From Macrocystis pyrifera (lineage: Eukaryota; Sar; Phaeophyceae; Laminariales; Laminariaceae), in assembly GCA_031763025.1 (NCBI GenBank), contig JASSKH010000005.1:12480528-12544527 (forward strand): a stretch of 64,000 nucleotides of DNA, given 5' to 3'. The notes under the pieces are model-generated. The model was not told the DNA's origin. It saw only the letters and a program-made list of their open reading frames with translations, and ran no database searches. Both the position numbers and the translations under genes were made by a program. Positions 31,968 to 43,700 of the stretch are shown here, piece by piece (positions within the stretch are counted from its first letter, which is position 1; every line of letters begins with the position of its first letter).

Positions 31968-32834
31968 GGCATTGTCTCTGTGATGGATGTATTTTAAGCC
32001 TTGCTTTTTTTGGCGTGGTTTTTTGGAGTGGCAGCGGGGTGGGCGGGGGGGGGGGGGCAGTGGGTAGTGAGGTGAAGGAAGTAGTGGGGGTGTGTGCCCT
32101 TGTGTCTTTCCTCGTGTAGGAGGCTGGCCCCGGTGTTGGGTTTTGTGTATGTAGGAAGTTTTTTGTTATCCCCCCCCCCCCCCCCCCCCGCCTAATGGAC
32201 TGAGTCTGCCCCCTCCCGTGTCCCCCATGCTGTTTGTTTGAGCGCGTCTTGATACCCCCTGCTCTTTGTTTCCTCGGTATTTTCCCTACCCGTCTGTTTG
32301 CTAGTGGTCCTACCGGTCCGGTAATATTGTTGTCGTTTTTTGTGTGTGTTTTAAACCTGTTTTGTGTCTTGCGCTCCGGGCCCCCACCATCAATTCGTTT
32401 TTTTGCTCAGCCATCGTGTTGATGGTTTGTCGGTATCACCACGTCCACGGACCAGTGCGCATTCTGACCTCGTTTTTCGGCGAACACCAAGAAAACAGTC
32501 TAAGCGCGTCGAGCTTGAGTTGGCCAGTGTAAAATAGTTGTATTACGGGCGGCAGTTCTAGTACTGCTGTAGGCGCAGCAGCAACAGCAGTAACAGCTGT
32601 TCCTGGTGCGCAGCAGCAGGGTTATGGTGTGCTTTTTTGAGCGATGGAAGAGGGGGTTTGATTTACGATTTGGTTTCCGTGTGGCTGGAAACAGAGTGTG
32701 CCCCCAACTTGGAAAGCTTTCTTTTAGCGGTTTTTCCCCCGTTTTTAGCGCCTCCTCCGAAACACGTACGCGCCTGTAAGTTATCGTACCTTTGGTTTTC
32801 GGCTATTAGAGGCCCCCACCGACCACGATCGGGA

Positions 32835-32860
32835 GGTAGGTAGGTAGGTAGGTAGGTAGC
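32835..32860. repeat. (GTAG)n tetranucleotide microsatellite
   Basis: Six consecutive GTAG-type units lie in the 3' flank of the NB-ARC gene. Confidence 0.9.
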
Positions 32861-33980
32861 TCTTAATAGGCGGGTAGGTGTCGATATCTTAAAACACAGC
32901 TTTTTTATTGATGTCTGGTGTATGTTTTGTATGTCGCACGTGGTGGTGGTGGTCATGGTGATGGTGGTGGTGGTGAGAGAGATGTGGGGCACTGCTGCTT
33001 TCTGTAGTAGTAGTAGTAGCGCTCTGCACCAGCAGCACAGACAGGACGCCAGCCAGATAGCGTTGTCGTATGGGTTTTTATTTATTTAGGGGAGAGGAAT
33101 TCACGGCCACTAAAAGGCAAGAGACAAGGCCCTTTCTTGTTGATTGTTGATTGTTGAGTGTCGCATGCAAATGGGACACGGTTGGATGATAATGATCTGG
33201 TACGAGAGTGTCGGAAAATTCACGGCGATGGCCGAGCGAGCGTCGTGAGGTCGGGCTCGCTCGTTCCCACGCCGCAACGACAATAAACAGTAATAATGAT
33301 GAATGAGAATGCATTCTTTTTTTTGTCGGGGGTCGTGTGACCGAAATTGAGTGACTGTCATACAGCAGGTTTAGCCCTCTCACAGAATTACTGACATCAT
33401 GCTCAGACTGGCTTTTTTTATATAGGCGAGCGAGAAAGCACAATCTATCTTGTTGCGTTGTCGTGTATTATCTCCTTTTGCGAAGACGTCTAGTGGCCGT
33501 GGTTTCTCTGCGCCCAGGCCAGCCGGAGGAAGGTACCAGGTACCGACCGTCTGAAAAAAAAAAATCAGCAGCGCCCAGGCTGAGCACTTTCTAACTATTT
33601 CCAAAATTTCAGGTTCGCCTTTTCGTCGGATGCTTCCGTATGAGAGAATCGTGGTGGTATATGCTATTTCATAGTTTGCACCATCAGGGTACGAAAGGCT
33701 TGGCGGAAATAATCGAAGTTCGGAGACAAACGACGAGCAAGCGGGCGTGATGGCTTAAGAGATCCGATGATCGCATCGCGCGCACCATCATTTATTGGTA
33801 TCTACTGCTGTGCACTAGGTGTAAATATGTGCTACTGTTCACTACCTGGAACCTTTCATCCTGCCAGAACTGATTGCTCATACTGGGATAATATATTACT
33901 TGCCCAGTTAAGCAGTTAGTTTGTTTTTGTTTGGGTGTTGTAGAATCGGCACTAACTCCTACTACGGCAATGAATACTAT

Positions 33981-34169
33981 TATTACGGGGGTCCATTGTT
34001 AACGGGACCAAATTTTGTTAGTAAAAATAGGTAAATATATAGGTTTTTATGTATACCATAATATATAGGTTTTTATGTATACCATATCATATGGTATACA
34101 TAAAAACCTATATATTTACCTATTTTTACTAACAATATCTGGTCCTATTTACTATGCCCCCCCGTAATA
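33981..34169. mobile_element. Family B element, enlarged palindromic copy
   Basis: Ends TATTACGGGGGTCCAT and CCCCCCCGTAATA enclose 189 bp rather than about 110. The interior has TAGGTTTTTATGTATACCAT twice in direct order, then its inverse complement, so this copy is a near-perfect long hairpin. Confidence 0.85.
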
Positions 34170-34932
34170 TTAATACTGCTGCCGTTCGTTGTTGTACAAC
34201 ACTATACATACTACTATTAATACCTCTCATCTCTCTTCCTCTCGTAAGAAAAGCCGATGGTGCCCGTTCTTCATTTAAAAATATGTAGTATACCTACAGA
34301 TTACTGTTGTCATGGAAGAAATAATAAAGACTTTACGTACAACAGACCGTCTCTTCTGCGGGCCACCGTCTATCCCATGATGCTATTTATATATTACTTG
34401 ATAAACAAACCTGGTCCTTCTGCGAGTACATATTAATAATACATACAAGTATACCACAGGTACGATTTTCTAATTTCATTTAATTTGAAAACGCAAAAAC
34501 CGCGAGGTGCACATACGTTTAGAGTGGAGGGGGGGGGGGAGGACGGCATACAAAATGTGATGCATTGTGTTTGTTTTGTCCTCCCCGTCCCATCTATGAT
34601 CTCTTCACTACTGCCTCCAGCTCCCTTCCTTTCATCACTACTCAGATCCGGGGTCATATGGCAGATGCATGCATGCACTCATCCTCCCTCCCTCCTCTGT
34701 CCTCTAAATTATAATACGGTGCCGGCCGCCTTCGTTTTTACAGCGAGAATCATTCGGCGTTTTCTTTTCTCGTCCACTCGCTCTCCTCGAAATATTGCGA
34801 TATCCTGCAGTCAGTTTTTTCACGAGGAAACGCCCCCTCCTCGAGGGGGGGGGGGGGGGGGGTCGAACTCGCGAAAACGACCCCGCTTGGTTACTGGTTA
34901 CGCGTCGAGTTTTTCACGTTTTTTGGCACTAC

Positions 34933-35037
34933 TTTTACGGGAGACCATAGTTAATAGGACCTACGGTGCACACACCCATATATTTCAATTTTTTTACTAA
35001 CAATATTTGGTCCTATTTACTATGGCCCCCCGTAATA
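34933..35037. mobile_element. Family B MITE-like element
   Basis: Begins TTTTACGGGAGACCATAGTT and ends ACTATGGCCCCCCGTAATA, with the core AACAATATTTGGTCC in the opposite orientation to the 21.0 kb copy. Confidence 0.85.
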
Positions 35038-36063
35038 AATGTTCATTAACTACTGACAGACCACCGGGGACCGCGGCGAGATGGAGTGATTACGTGCGAT
35101 ACTGCCTGTTGTAGCATGGAAGTTCCAGGTATCGCATTGCACATGTCTGACACAGAAACTACGCGCATTTACATGATGATTGAGTAACGAGAACTACTGT
35201 ACAACAGCTGACGGTGTTATTCGCTATGAACAGAGGACGCGAGCTCACATACGTACATATTATCTCTTGCGTAGCGAGAACGGCCATTCGCTTGGGTGAC
35301 GAGAACGGTTTCTGAGTTTTGGCAGCGGAGACTCACTCTCCTATAGCGTGAATACAGCAAGCAGTACTAATATACCGTATGTAGTGCACAGTACATACAT
35401 GCAGTACTCTCAGTAGCGGTGGAGGGGGGTACATGACAAGAAGCAACCTCCTCCTAAGAATCTAGAATGTTCCAGCTACAGCGGTACCGTACGGTAGTAC
35501 AGCAGCATATATGTAGATCCACAAAATAATAAATAACCTACCGTACAGTACTATGTTCAAATAGTATAGTATAGAAAGAACATAAGGATCACTTTTGGGG
35601 GGGGGGACTTGGGCTATTTCGTAAGAATTTGCCATGCTGATACCTGTATAAGGTTCAGTTTGGGTAAGTGCTTGGTCAATTATAGCCTTTTACCCGTAGC
35701 TCAACGGGCTAAGACCAATGTGATCAAGGTTGTTCGAGGGTGGTGCCACCAATAGGTTCTCAGGCTTGGTCAGATTGTTAGGCGCTTCTTGACTGCACCG
35801 TACCTAATGTTGGAAGTACTCAGTGAGGTGTATCGACCAAAACAATGAGAACAGCGGTGGTAAACTTCAGTATTCAACAAAAACCGTCTACCACACCGTA
35901 GGGTTGAGAGTGCGCAGTACAGCGCGCCTCGCGTGTGTTGTGATTCGGACACCCCTATTATTGCTCGGGCAGCTGCGTGTCGCCGACGCTATGATTCATT
36001 GTAGACGTCACCTATAGACAGGTACGCACGTACGTGCCTCCTACGATAGGGCATGCCTCGTAC

Positions 36064-36130
36064 CACTCCGGACGGAAATATAAGGAGCGCTTGGACATTT
36101 TGTCAAGACGAATCGGTCCTTGCATTTGAG
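36064..36130. repeat. Family K element, partial copy
   Basis: ACTCCGGACGGAAATATAAG and CGGTCCTTGCATTTGAG match the 28.7 kb element, but the right terminal repeat is lost. It is followed within 20 bases by a family C copy. Confidence 0.6.
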
Positions 36131-36148
36131 TCTTGAGTTGTCTCTTTT

Positions 36149-36234
36149 AGTACCGCAGTCCTTTTTTGGGGACAAATCACTTGGAATTAGACTGGTTTGC
36201 CTCCAAATCGGGACTGCGGTACTAAAGCGGTTAA
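36149..36234. repeat. Family C inverted-repeat element
   Basis: TAGTACCGCAGTCC at the left mirrors GGACTGCGGTACTA at the right, around GGGGACAAATCACTTGGAAT, and is followed by GCGGTTAA. Confidence 0.75.
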
Positions 36235-36540
36235 ATATCACTTTTCGGCCAAACTATTTCTGATGGACGGGGGTTCCTCAACAGAGCAAATTGCCCAATC
36301 ATGTCGCTACCATGTACCTGTATCGTTTTTTTTCTCCGATACAGCAGTGCATGGGTGTACCCGCTTCAAGAGCGCCTAAAAGATGTGAACATTCGGAACT
36401 TAAAGAGCGGTCAAATCGGAATGTCCCGCCTATACTAGAAGCAGCATATTGCCCACTACAGATAAGAGCGTTGTGTAGTTGAGAGAGCTTTTTTTTTGCC
36501 CAAGATTGCCACGGGGGGTGGGCTTGACCCTATATTACAA

Positions 36541-36653
36541 TATTACGGGGAACCATACGTAGTAAATAGGACGTACGGTACACACAAAACCCTATATATT
36601 TCCCTATTTGTACCAACAATATTTGGTCCTACTAACTATGGCCACCCGTAATA
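36541..36653. mobile_element. Family B MITE-like element
   Basis: Bounded by TATTACGGGGAACCATACG and TATGGCCACCCGTAATA. A family C copy starts three bases after its right end. Confidence 0.85.
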
Positions 36654-36655
36654 GT

Positions 36656-36743
36656 ACTGCATTCCCGTTAAGGGGATAAACTACGTACTCAGAAGTTGAT
36701 TGGTTTGTCTTCAAAAACGGGACTGCAGTCTCAAAAGGGTTAA
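36656..36743. repeat. Family C inverted-repeat element
   Basis: ACTGCATTCCCGTTAAGGGG pairs with AAACGGGACTGCAGT, then AAAAGGGTTAA. It directly abuts a family B copy, giving a composite block. Confidence 0.75.
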
Positions 36744-38192
36744 CAACTCGGGGTACCCACTGCAGTTGTATAAACCTCTTGTGTAGGCCGCGGCGTTGTT
36801 CATCGCCGGAGTGTTGCACTTTCATTTTCCCTCAAGGCTAGGTTTTGGGTGGGGATTTATTTGGAGCTCCACAAGTGAGGAAGGAGCCTCTCAAGACAAT
36901 CCTACGTACTGTACGTGCGCCCCGACCACATACATATATATCGTAGTACAGCAGCAGCTGCCTCCTTGCTTCCTTTGTAACTTTTTTGTCTCTGCGACTC
37001 TCGAAAGGCTTCACAATAATTTCCTATTCCATCGGGTCGCAAGACTCCGATCTTCTTGAGGATGGCGCCGCATAATCTCCAGCGCTCATGCACTCCTCCC
37101 GACTGCTCTGACCGCGCATCCATCACCCCTTTCCTCGCCGTCATAATATCCCGTTCGTATACACGCATTAGAAGAACTCGCCCAGCCGGTGGTTCCCCGA
37201 CGCACGATGGGATAAGAGTCCATCAACATCCGCTCTACTCTCGCACGACCCACACACAGCATATCATATAAGATCAGGTGCGTAGTAGTTGATTCCGTGA
37301 TCCGAACACCCGACGGTCGTTTGCATCCGTGGCGGCCAAATTCAAAGAAAAACGAAAACACACCAAAGGTATCACAATAGGGCAAAGAGGTCGTCGGAAA
37401 TCAGCCGCGTTCCCCCAGGACACTATGTTCCCCCGTGCACTTATGGTGTCAGTTAGAGGAACGACTATAACGAACACCCCGAGAAAAAAACGGACTCTAA
37501 ACATGGGAGACAGCAGCAAGTGCCGAAGAAGAAAAATAGGTATGTACGTATAGCAGGAAAGGTTTTACGTTGAATTCGGAACCGACTCACGACAGACGTC
37601 TCCAAAGGCAGGTCATGGGGACGCAGCGGAGAAAATTGGCGGCGGCGGCGGCGGCGGCAGCGGACGCGAGAAATCTCGTCAGCCCTCAACACGCTCAAAA
37701 CGTCAACGTACGTATGATACGTACGTACAGGGCACCAGCGCCTCCCCGTTCAACTAATACGCTCATCAACCAGATGCGTTTGAACATTGATATTTCAGAT
37801 TTATTTGCTCTTGTGGTGCCCTCCGCTATACTGTGGTAACAGCCACGAGGAGGAGGATCCGATCCAAGCACGAGAAAAAAGGTTCACCATTCCTACGATA
37901 CTTTAGAAGGAGCGCGAAATGAACAAAAAGACAAGACCTCCTTTCCGGCACAAACTCTCCTGCGAGCCAAACCGAACCGCAACCCCTAAAAGAGGTGGAC
38001 GGGGTAGTAAGTAGTCTGCGTGGCGCATCATCTTGTAGCCGGCCCGCTCGCTCGTTCGCCCATCCACCCATGGCATGGCCGAGAGGGGTCGAGCAGCAGG
38101 CGCGTATGCTTGAAGCCACCGCCGCAGCCCCCGCTACCGCTACCGCCGCCACTATTGCATTCAAACCCCTTTTGCTATGATAGGAACAAAAA

Positions 38193-40666
38193 TTAGTATC
38201 CCTTGGCAGCCCTGTCGCTCTTCTTCTTCTCCTCGGCTTGCTGCCTCTGCTCCGCTCGCTCCTTGTTGATCATCTCCGTGCGGCGGGCCGTGCCGATCTT
38301 GGACTTGGTGTTGGTGAACGCAGCGTAACGCTGTTCATTTTCGAATTGCCGGGAGGAGGGGATCGGGGGAGGGGAGGGGATGGGGGGGTGAGAAGGGGGA
38401 AACATAACACAGACGAATCGACACGAAACGAAAAGCAATACAACGCGACGCGCGAAACAGGGAAGGTGGGTGACTTGGAGCCGTGACTTCCCTTCCCCCC
38501 CCCCGTAGAAATAGAACAAGGCATGTTTTCAACATTCTGGGGGAGTCCATCCACTGATGGAGGAAAACCCGTCAAAACGTCTACTAGTGCAGAGGTTTTT
38601 CGTTTAGTGCGGCGCAGCCCAGTTGCGATTTATCTGTCGCCCTCACGCCGTTTTCGGGTTCGGTTCGGTCAAAAACCAACGTCACGACATCGCTTTACAT
38701 GCTGATCGGGGTGTGTAGGCAACACCTCGCGCGAAGGCACTGAAAGTCGACTACGAGTATAGTGGTCGGTGCTGTTTGTCGGGACGAAAATCGGTTCACA
38801 GTTTGTACCTGGTACATACATATCTGCCCATCCTAGTGACTTGACGCTCAGTTTGCCCCACCATAGTATACGTACCCGTGTGGTGTCCAACACGTACACG
38901 CTAAAGCGGCCGGTGCACCACAGCCGGGCTCCAAGGGGGGTATTCAAGCCAAAGTGCTCCATGGATGCGCGCTCGACAAATCGATGCGGCATGTACGCTC
39001 AAGCAGACCCGCTATTGTCGAAGAGAAAAACCGAGCTTGGGTTGGTCGTGTCGTGTTCTCTCGGGACGGGTCTGTGACGAAACCTTCACACCTCACACAG
39101 ATCATCGGTGCCCGCTTCGTGATTCAGATCTGTCACGGCCGGTACTGTAGATTCGTAGATTTTCTGGTCTGCTTTGATCTAGCTCACGTTGCCGCGTGGG
39201 ACGCGTTTAACAATCACGATGCAGGACAGGTTCCTCGGGTTGGATCTGTACTACATAAAATCCTGCACAACATATGACAAACGGCAGACTATGTAGGATC
39301 TAGCTGATCTACAGATAGATCGTGATCTGTGCGAACTGTGGAAACTCTCAACGAAGTGAGCTGTGATTTGAAACGTTTTTTTTGTGTAAGCGGCGTTGAC
39401 TTACTTTTTTAGGCCCCTCACTTTCAACACGACCCCAGGGTTTGTATCATGGGGATTTCATCCCGGAAACGATAATAAATCCATCACGACGTTGACTTCC
39501 TTTTTAGGCCCCTCACTTTTAACACGACCCAAGGAAATTTATCACGAGGAGATTTCATCCCGGCAACGATAATTAACCCATCACGGCCGGGGCGCACGTG
39601 GCTTAAAGGCGAGCCCCGGACATCTGCCGTACACTGCTGTACCGATAGTAAATGATAGTTCGGATACTCGAGCCTAAAGATAGAACTTTCATTGGTCAAG
39701 ATAGAAGGTTTGTACAAAAACCCGAAGACTACGTACCCGGTACGAAAACTAAGCACCAGCCCTGATTCAAAAGTGGGCGGGCGGCATGTGGGTAGGCCCT
39801 CTCAAGTTCCTACGTCGGCTTGGGCAAGGCGTCTCGCGTATCAAAACGCGAAAAGACATTCGTGTGTGAAAAGCGAAAAAAACACTCGCATGTGCTACCC
39901 GCGCAGAGAGCAAAGCAGGGCCAACATAATCCCACAACTTGCAACATCTCCCTGGTTCCCCATACATCTCAAAAATCAATGCCGCATTTTCATGACCTTC
40001 AACAGTAGGTAGTCCATCCGGTGCGTCTGTCGGCTTGGTGCGTCGAGGAAATTAACCCCAGCAGGGAATCAATCATCCACGACCGTCATGCGTGCGTGGC
40101 CCAAGATTAAGCTTCCACAACTTCGGACAAACCAAACCCCCATCCCATATAAACCTAGTATATATACAGGTTGGGTTGGCGTCGGTTGGCGACGACGCTG
40201 TAAAACACGCCTCTCACTGCGTGAGCTATTATTAGACAGCCAGGGTATCGTTTTTTTTTTGTTTCTTGTTTTTTGTTTTTTTTTTGGCGGTCCCCACGGC
40301 TGGCGGTCGGGTTAGATCATTTTTGTGCCGGGAGAACCTTTGCTCCGCACAAGGGGGATGACCGTGTTACGTAGTGTGTATATGGTAACGAGGCAGTTAC
40401 ATAGTAAAGCCATTGCTGTCTCCGAATTGGCCACACCAGAAATTAAATCAATTCATTGATGCTGTCATCCATACGAAAGAAAATCCGCCTCTAAAGTGGT
40501 TCTTAGCAGGATGCAGCTCACCCTCCATGCGACTCGCTCAACACTTCACGGCGCTTGGTGCAAGCAATATCTGCCTGGTCGGTGAAAACCCGGCGTGCTC
40601 CGTCCCGGCAATGTAGGGATGCGAGGGTCTATGGTCATACGACTACGGCCATGCATGATAATGAGT

Positions 40667-40704
<38 letters not shown>

Positions 40705-43700
40705 ATCATCTCCATTCCATCATCTACCTTGAGATCGCCACCCGTCCAGCGTGTGCAAGATTCAAAAGTTGTAAAAAAACAGAGGCCATGGGCCACGACA
40801 GTCAGCATATCTTGAAAGAAAAAAACTACAAAAAAAATGTGTGTCGCACCTGCTCTCGGCCCCTGACGCGGGTCTTGGGTCGGAATCGGATCCCCAGCGT
40901 CGCGCACATTTCAAGGCACCCCTTGGCGTCCTTCCTGAAGTAGTAGTTCAGTTGCCTGCCAAGCAACCGACGGCGCGGAAAATATAGGGCGAGGGCAACA
41001 GAAGGATACGGTTTATCAATAGGTATTCAACGGTTATTATCCAACGGTGACACATCCCATCTCCAACAACACCGCTCTATCTGCACAAGGATAAACGCCT
41101 CCACCGAAGCTTGCAAATAAATAAAAAGAAAGGGACTGACGGCGAAAGAAACGTGTGGGTCAAGACCTCACAGCTCTAAGCTCAAATACAGCAGCCCGCT
41201 TGGTACAGCAGACCTGCGCCGCAGGTTGTATTTTTTTTTGTTCTGTCAGTACGTTTGGGTGCAAATTGAATGGAGTTTTTTTACAGGACAGTATAATACA
41301 TATCCGCGACAACACCATTTTCGTGGTTTCTTCTCCGAAGCGCTTTCCGTGTCCTACCCGTCACAGACGCGGGGTGTTCTGCAACGATACTAACGCGTTG
41401 CCGGACGGCGCCTCTTCAGAAGGGTGCGGCCGAGGTGTCAACACCGATAAAAAACACTGAAAAAAAAGTCGTCGCAGTGTGTACTGCTATTTTCGTTTAG
41501 CGGTAATATATACTCGTAGCAGTATTCGTAGAGGCAGTTGGGGTGAACTTCGTCCGGGAAATCTCGACCTTTGCAACAACAAAACAAAACGTCTGCAACA
41601 TACGCCAACAGAGTGAAACCAGCAAAAATCTTTGCGAGGGTACACAGCAAGTGCTGATAAGCGGCACCTAAACCAATTTCCTGCCGATGCTCCAGCTTGA
41701 GAAGGACTGAAACAAAAAAACAAGCAAAAAATGAGCAAACAAGAAAAAAAAAAAACTCACGAGTACACTTTGTCCCACACATTCGAAGTATCAGACCACG
41801 CTTGCGAAGATGAAATTTGAGGGGAAATTATATCCCACACTTGAGTTTGTTTTTTTATTCGTGTGTAAACGTGGTGGAATCGAGTTTAGAAGGCTTAAGT
41901 GCAGCGACGAGAGCAGCAGGGGCAGCCGCGCGGGGGCGGCAACATGGGCAGGAGTGTGGCGCCGCTTCTTCGGTATGATCGGCTTCCCGCGGCATCCACC
42001 AGCACGCACGGCTGTGCCACGAGCGTCGGTTCACGGTCTATATATACTCGGAGTATGGGTCCCGTTAAGGCCTCTTTAAACTGAATATATTACAAGTAGT
42101 TTTTTGCATTACACCGAGGCTATACGAGGATCACCTAGACTCAAAAAAAAAAAATCGGTCAACGGCCTACCGCAATTTTGGTCCTTCAAAGGCCCTTAAC
42201 AGCCCATTTACTAGTGCACTGTGCAGAAACCAAAATCTGAGAAAAAATTCAAGCGTTTCGCCTCCACACGGGAGTGCAGTCCTCAAGGCCACAATGGGTT
42301 AAGGTTACAAATGTTGCCTACCGCAGTAGTATTGATAGTGTCGAGTGTGGGGAGTTCCTTGACGGCTTGACGGATGCCCGTCAAGGGGCAAGAGCGCCGA
42401 CAACCAACGCATCCTCTTTGCAATTCCGTGTACAGACCAAAAAAAAAAACCGAACCCCGCACCTACGCCGCTTGTTGACCATGGTGATCAGCCCACGCCG
42501 GGAGTGGTAGTCGTGGGGGTGCTGCTGCATGTGCTTCGTCAGGTAGACGATCTTCTCCGTCAAGATCGCCACCTGGATGCGGGGAGACCCCGAATCCTGT
42601 TCGTCTACGCGCCACTTCAGCTGAGCAGCCTGCCCCGCCAGTTTGTTGAGGTAAGCCTGCAGTAAGTAGGGTCAAAAGCAGAATTTGAAAAAAAAAAGGG
42701 TAGAAACACGTATATTACCCGATATTCAACAAAAAATAATACAGCAGTATATCAGCTACGAACGTTCTGTATTCATGACGGGGTAGGAGGACTGGCGGGG
42801 GCAAGACAGTAACGAACCTTAACAAGCAACAAACAACCCCTCATGAAACCCCTCCGCACAGAAAAAACACGGGGCTGCGGTGGTTTCTCCATTCAGGAGA
42901 CTACTGCTGTCATAATGTGGTGCCTCTTGTACGTGTACAGAAAACCGCGTAAAGGTAGGTACCCCTATGAATGCAACACCACCGTGCAGACAAACCACCG
43001 TGCAAAACGTTTTGGTCGACTTCTATCTTGCACGCCGGCCCATAGACCCAATCCGACCCCAACCTCAACCCCTCTCCCTTCGGGAGCTCGAGGACGGCTC
43101 CGCCGCGTGATTCGGTGGCGTTTCCCCTAAAAGAAACGGCTGGCCGAAATGTCAGTCTTGACCATTCACACAACGGCGTTGCACGAGAAACTATACAGAG
43201 GCGTTGTTGTTTTTATTAATAATAGGAGGGACGCGTGCTATTACGGCTAAAAACGTACTTGGCCAAATGTGCGAACGGCAACCGCGAAAGGCAAAAGAAC
43301 ATCTTCAAAGGCGTCCATACAGGGGATGAAATACTATAATCCCCGTCCGGGGCAAAAGTAGGGTTTCCAGTGTATGCGGAGGCATTTCCAGTCAGGAGAT
43401 ACTACGAAATAAGATTCCGCGATTAGCGCGTGGATTTGCGCATGGTATTAAGGGCCTCTCAGCAAGGTTGGAACCACGATGTGTGCGGGTTTGACCCGAC
43501 CCGGGCGGACATGTGGTATACGCCCGAGTTACCATGATGGTGATAGGTGCAATGCTAAAGAAAACCGGGTTGTAAAATATTAAGCTTGACACTGGCGTTT
43601 TATGCAGTTACTCGGCTAAGCTGACAGTGACAGACCTCTAACACGGCGGGGGGTCGTAAATATCCTTAGGCTGTTTCCTATGCGGTTCGATTTCGAGCTT

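Larger units (their letters stand above)
31968..38192. other. Intergenic between convergent genes, repeat-rich, no gene seen
   Basis: Contains a G-run (32046-32057), a C20 run (32170-32189), a GTAG tetranucleotide array (about 32835-32860), three family B copies, two family C copies and a family K fragment. Open frames up to 171 codons (34485-35000) lack recognisable domains and span homopolymers. I see no exon chain. Confidence 0.6.
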
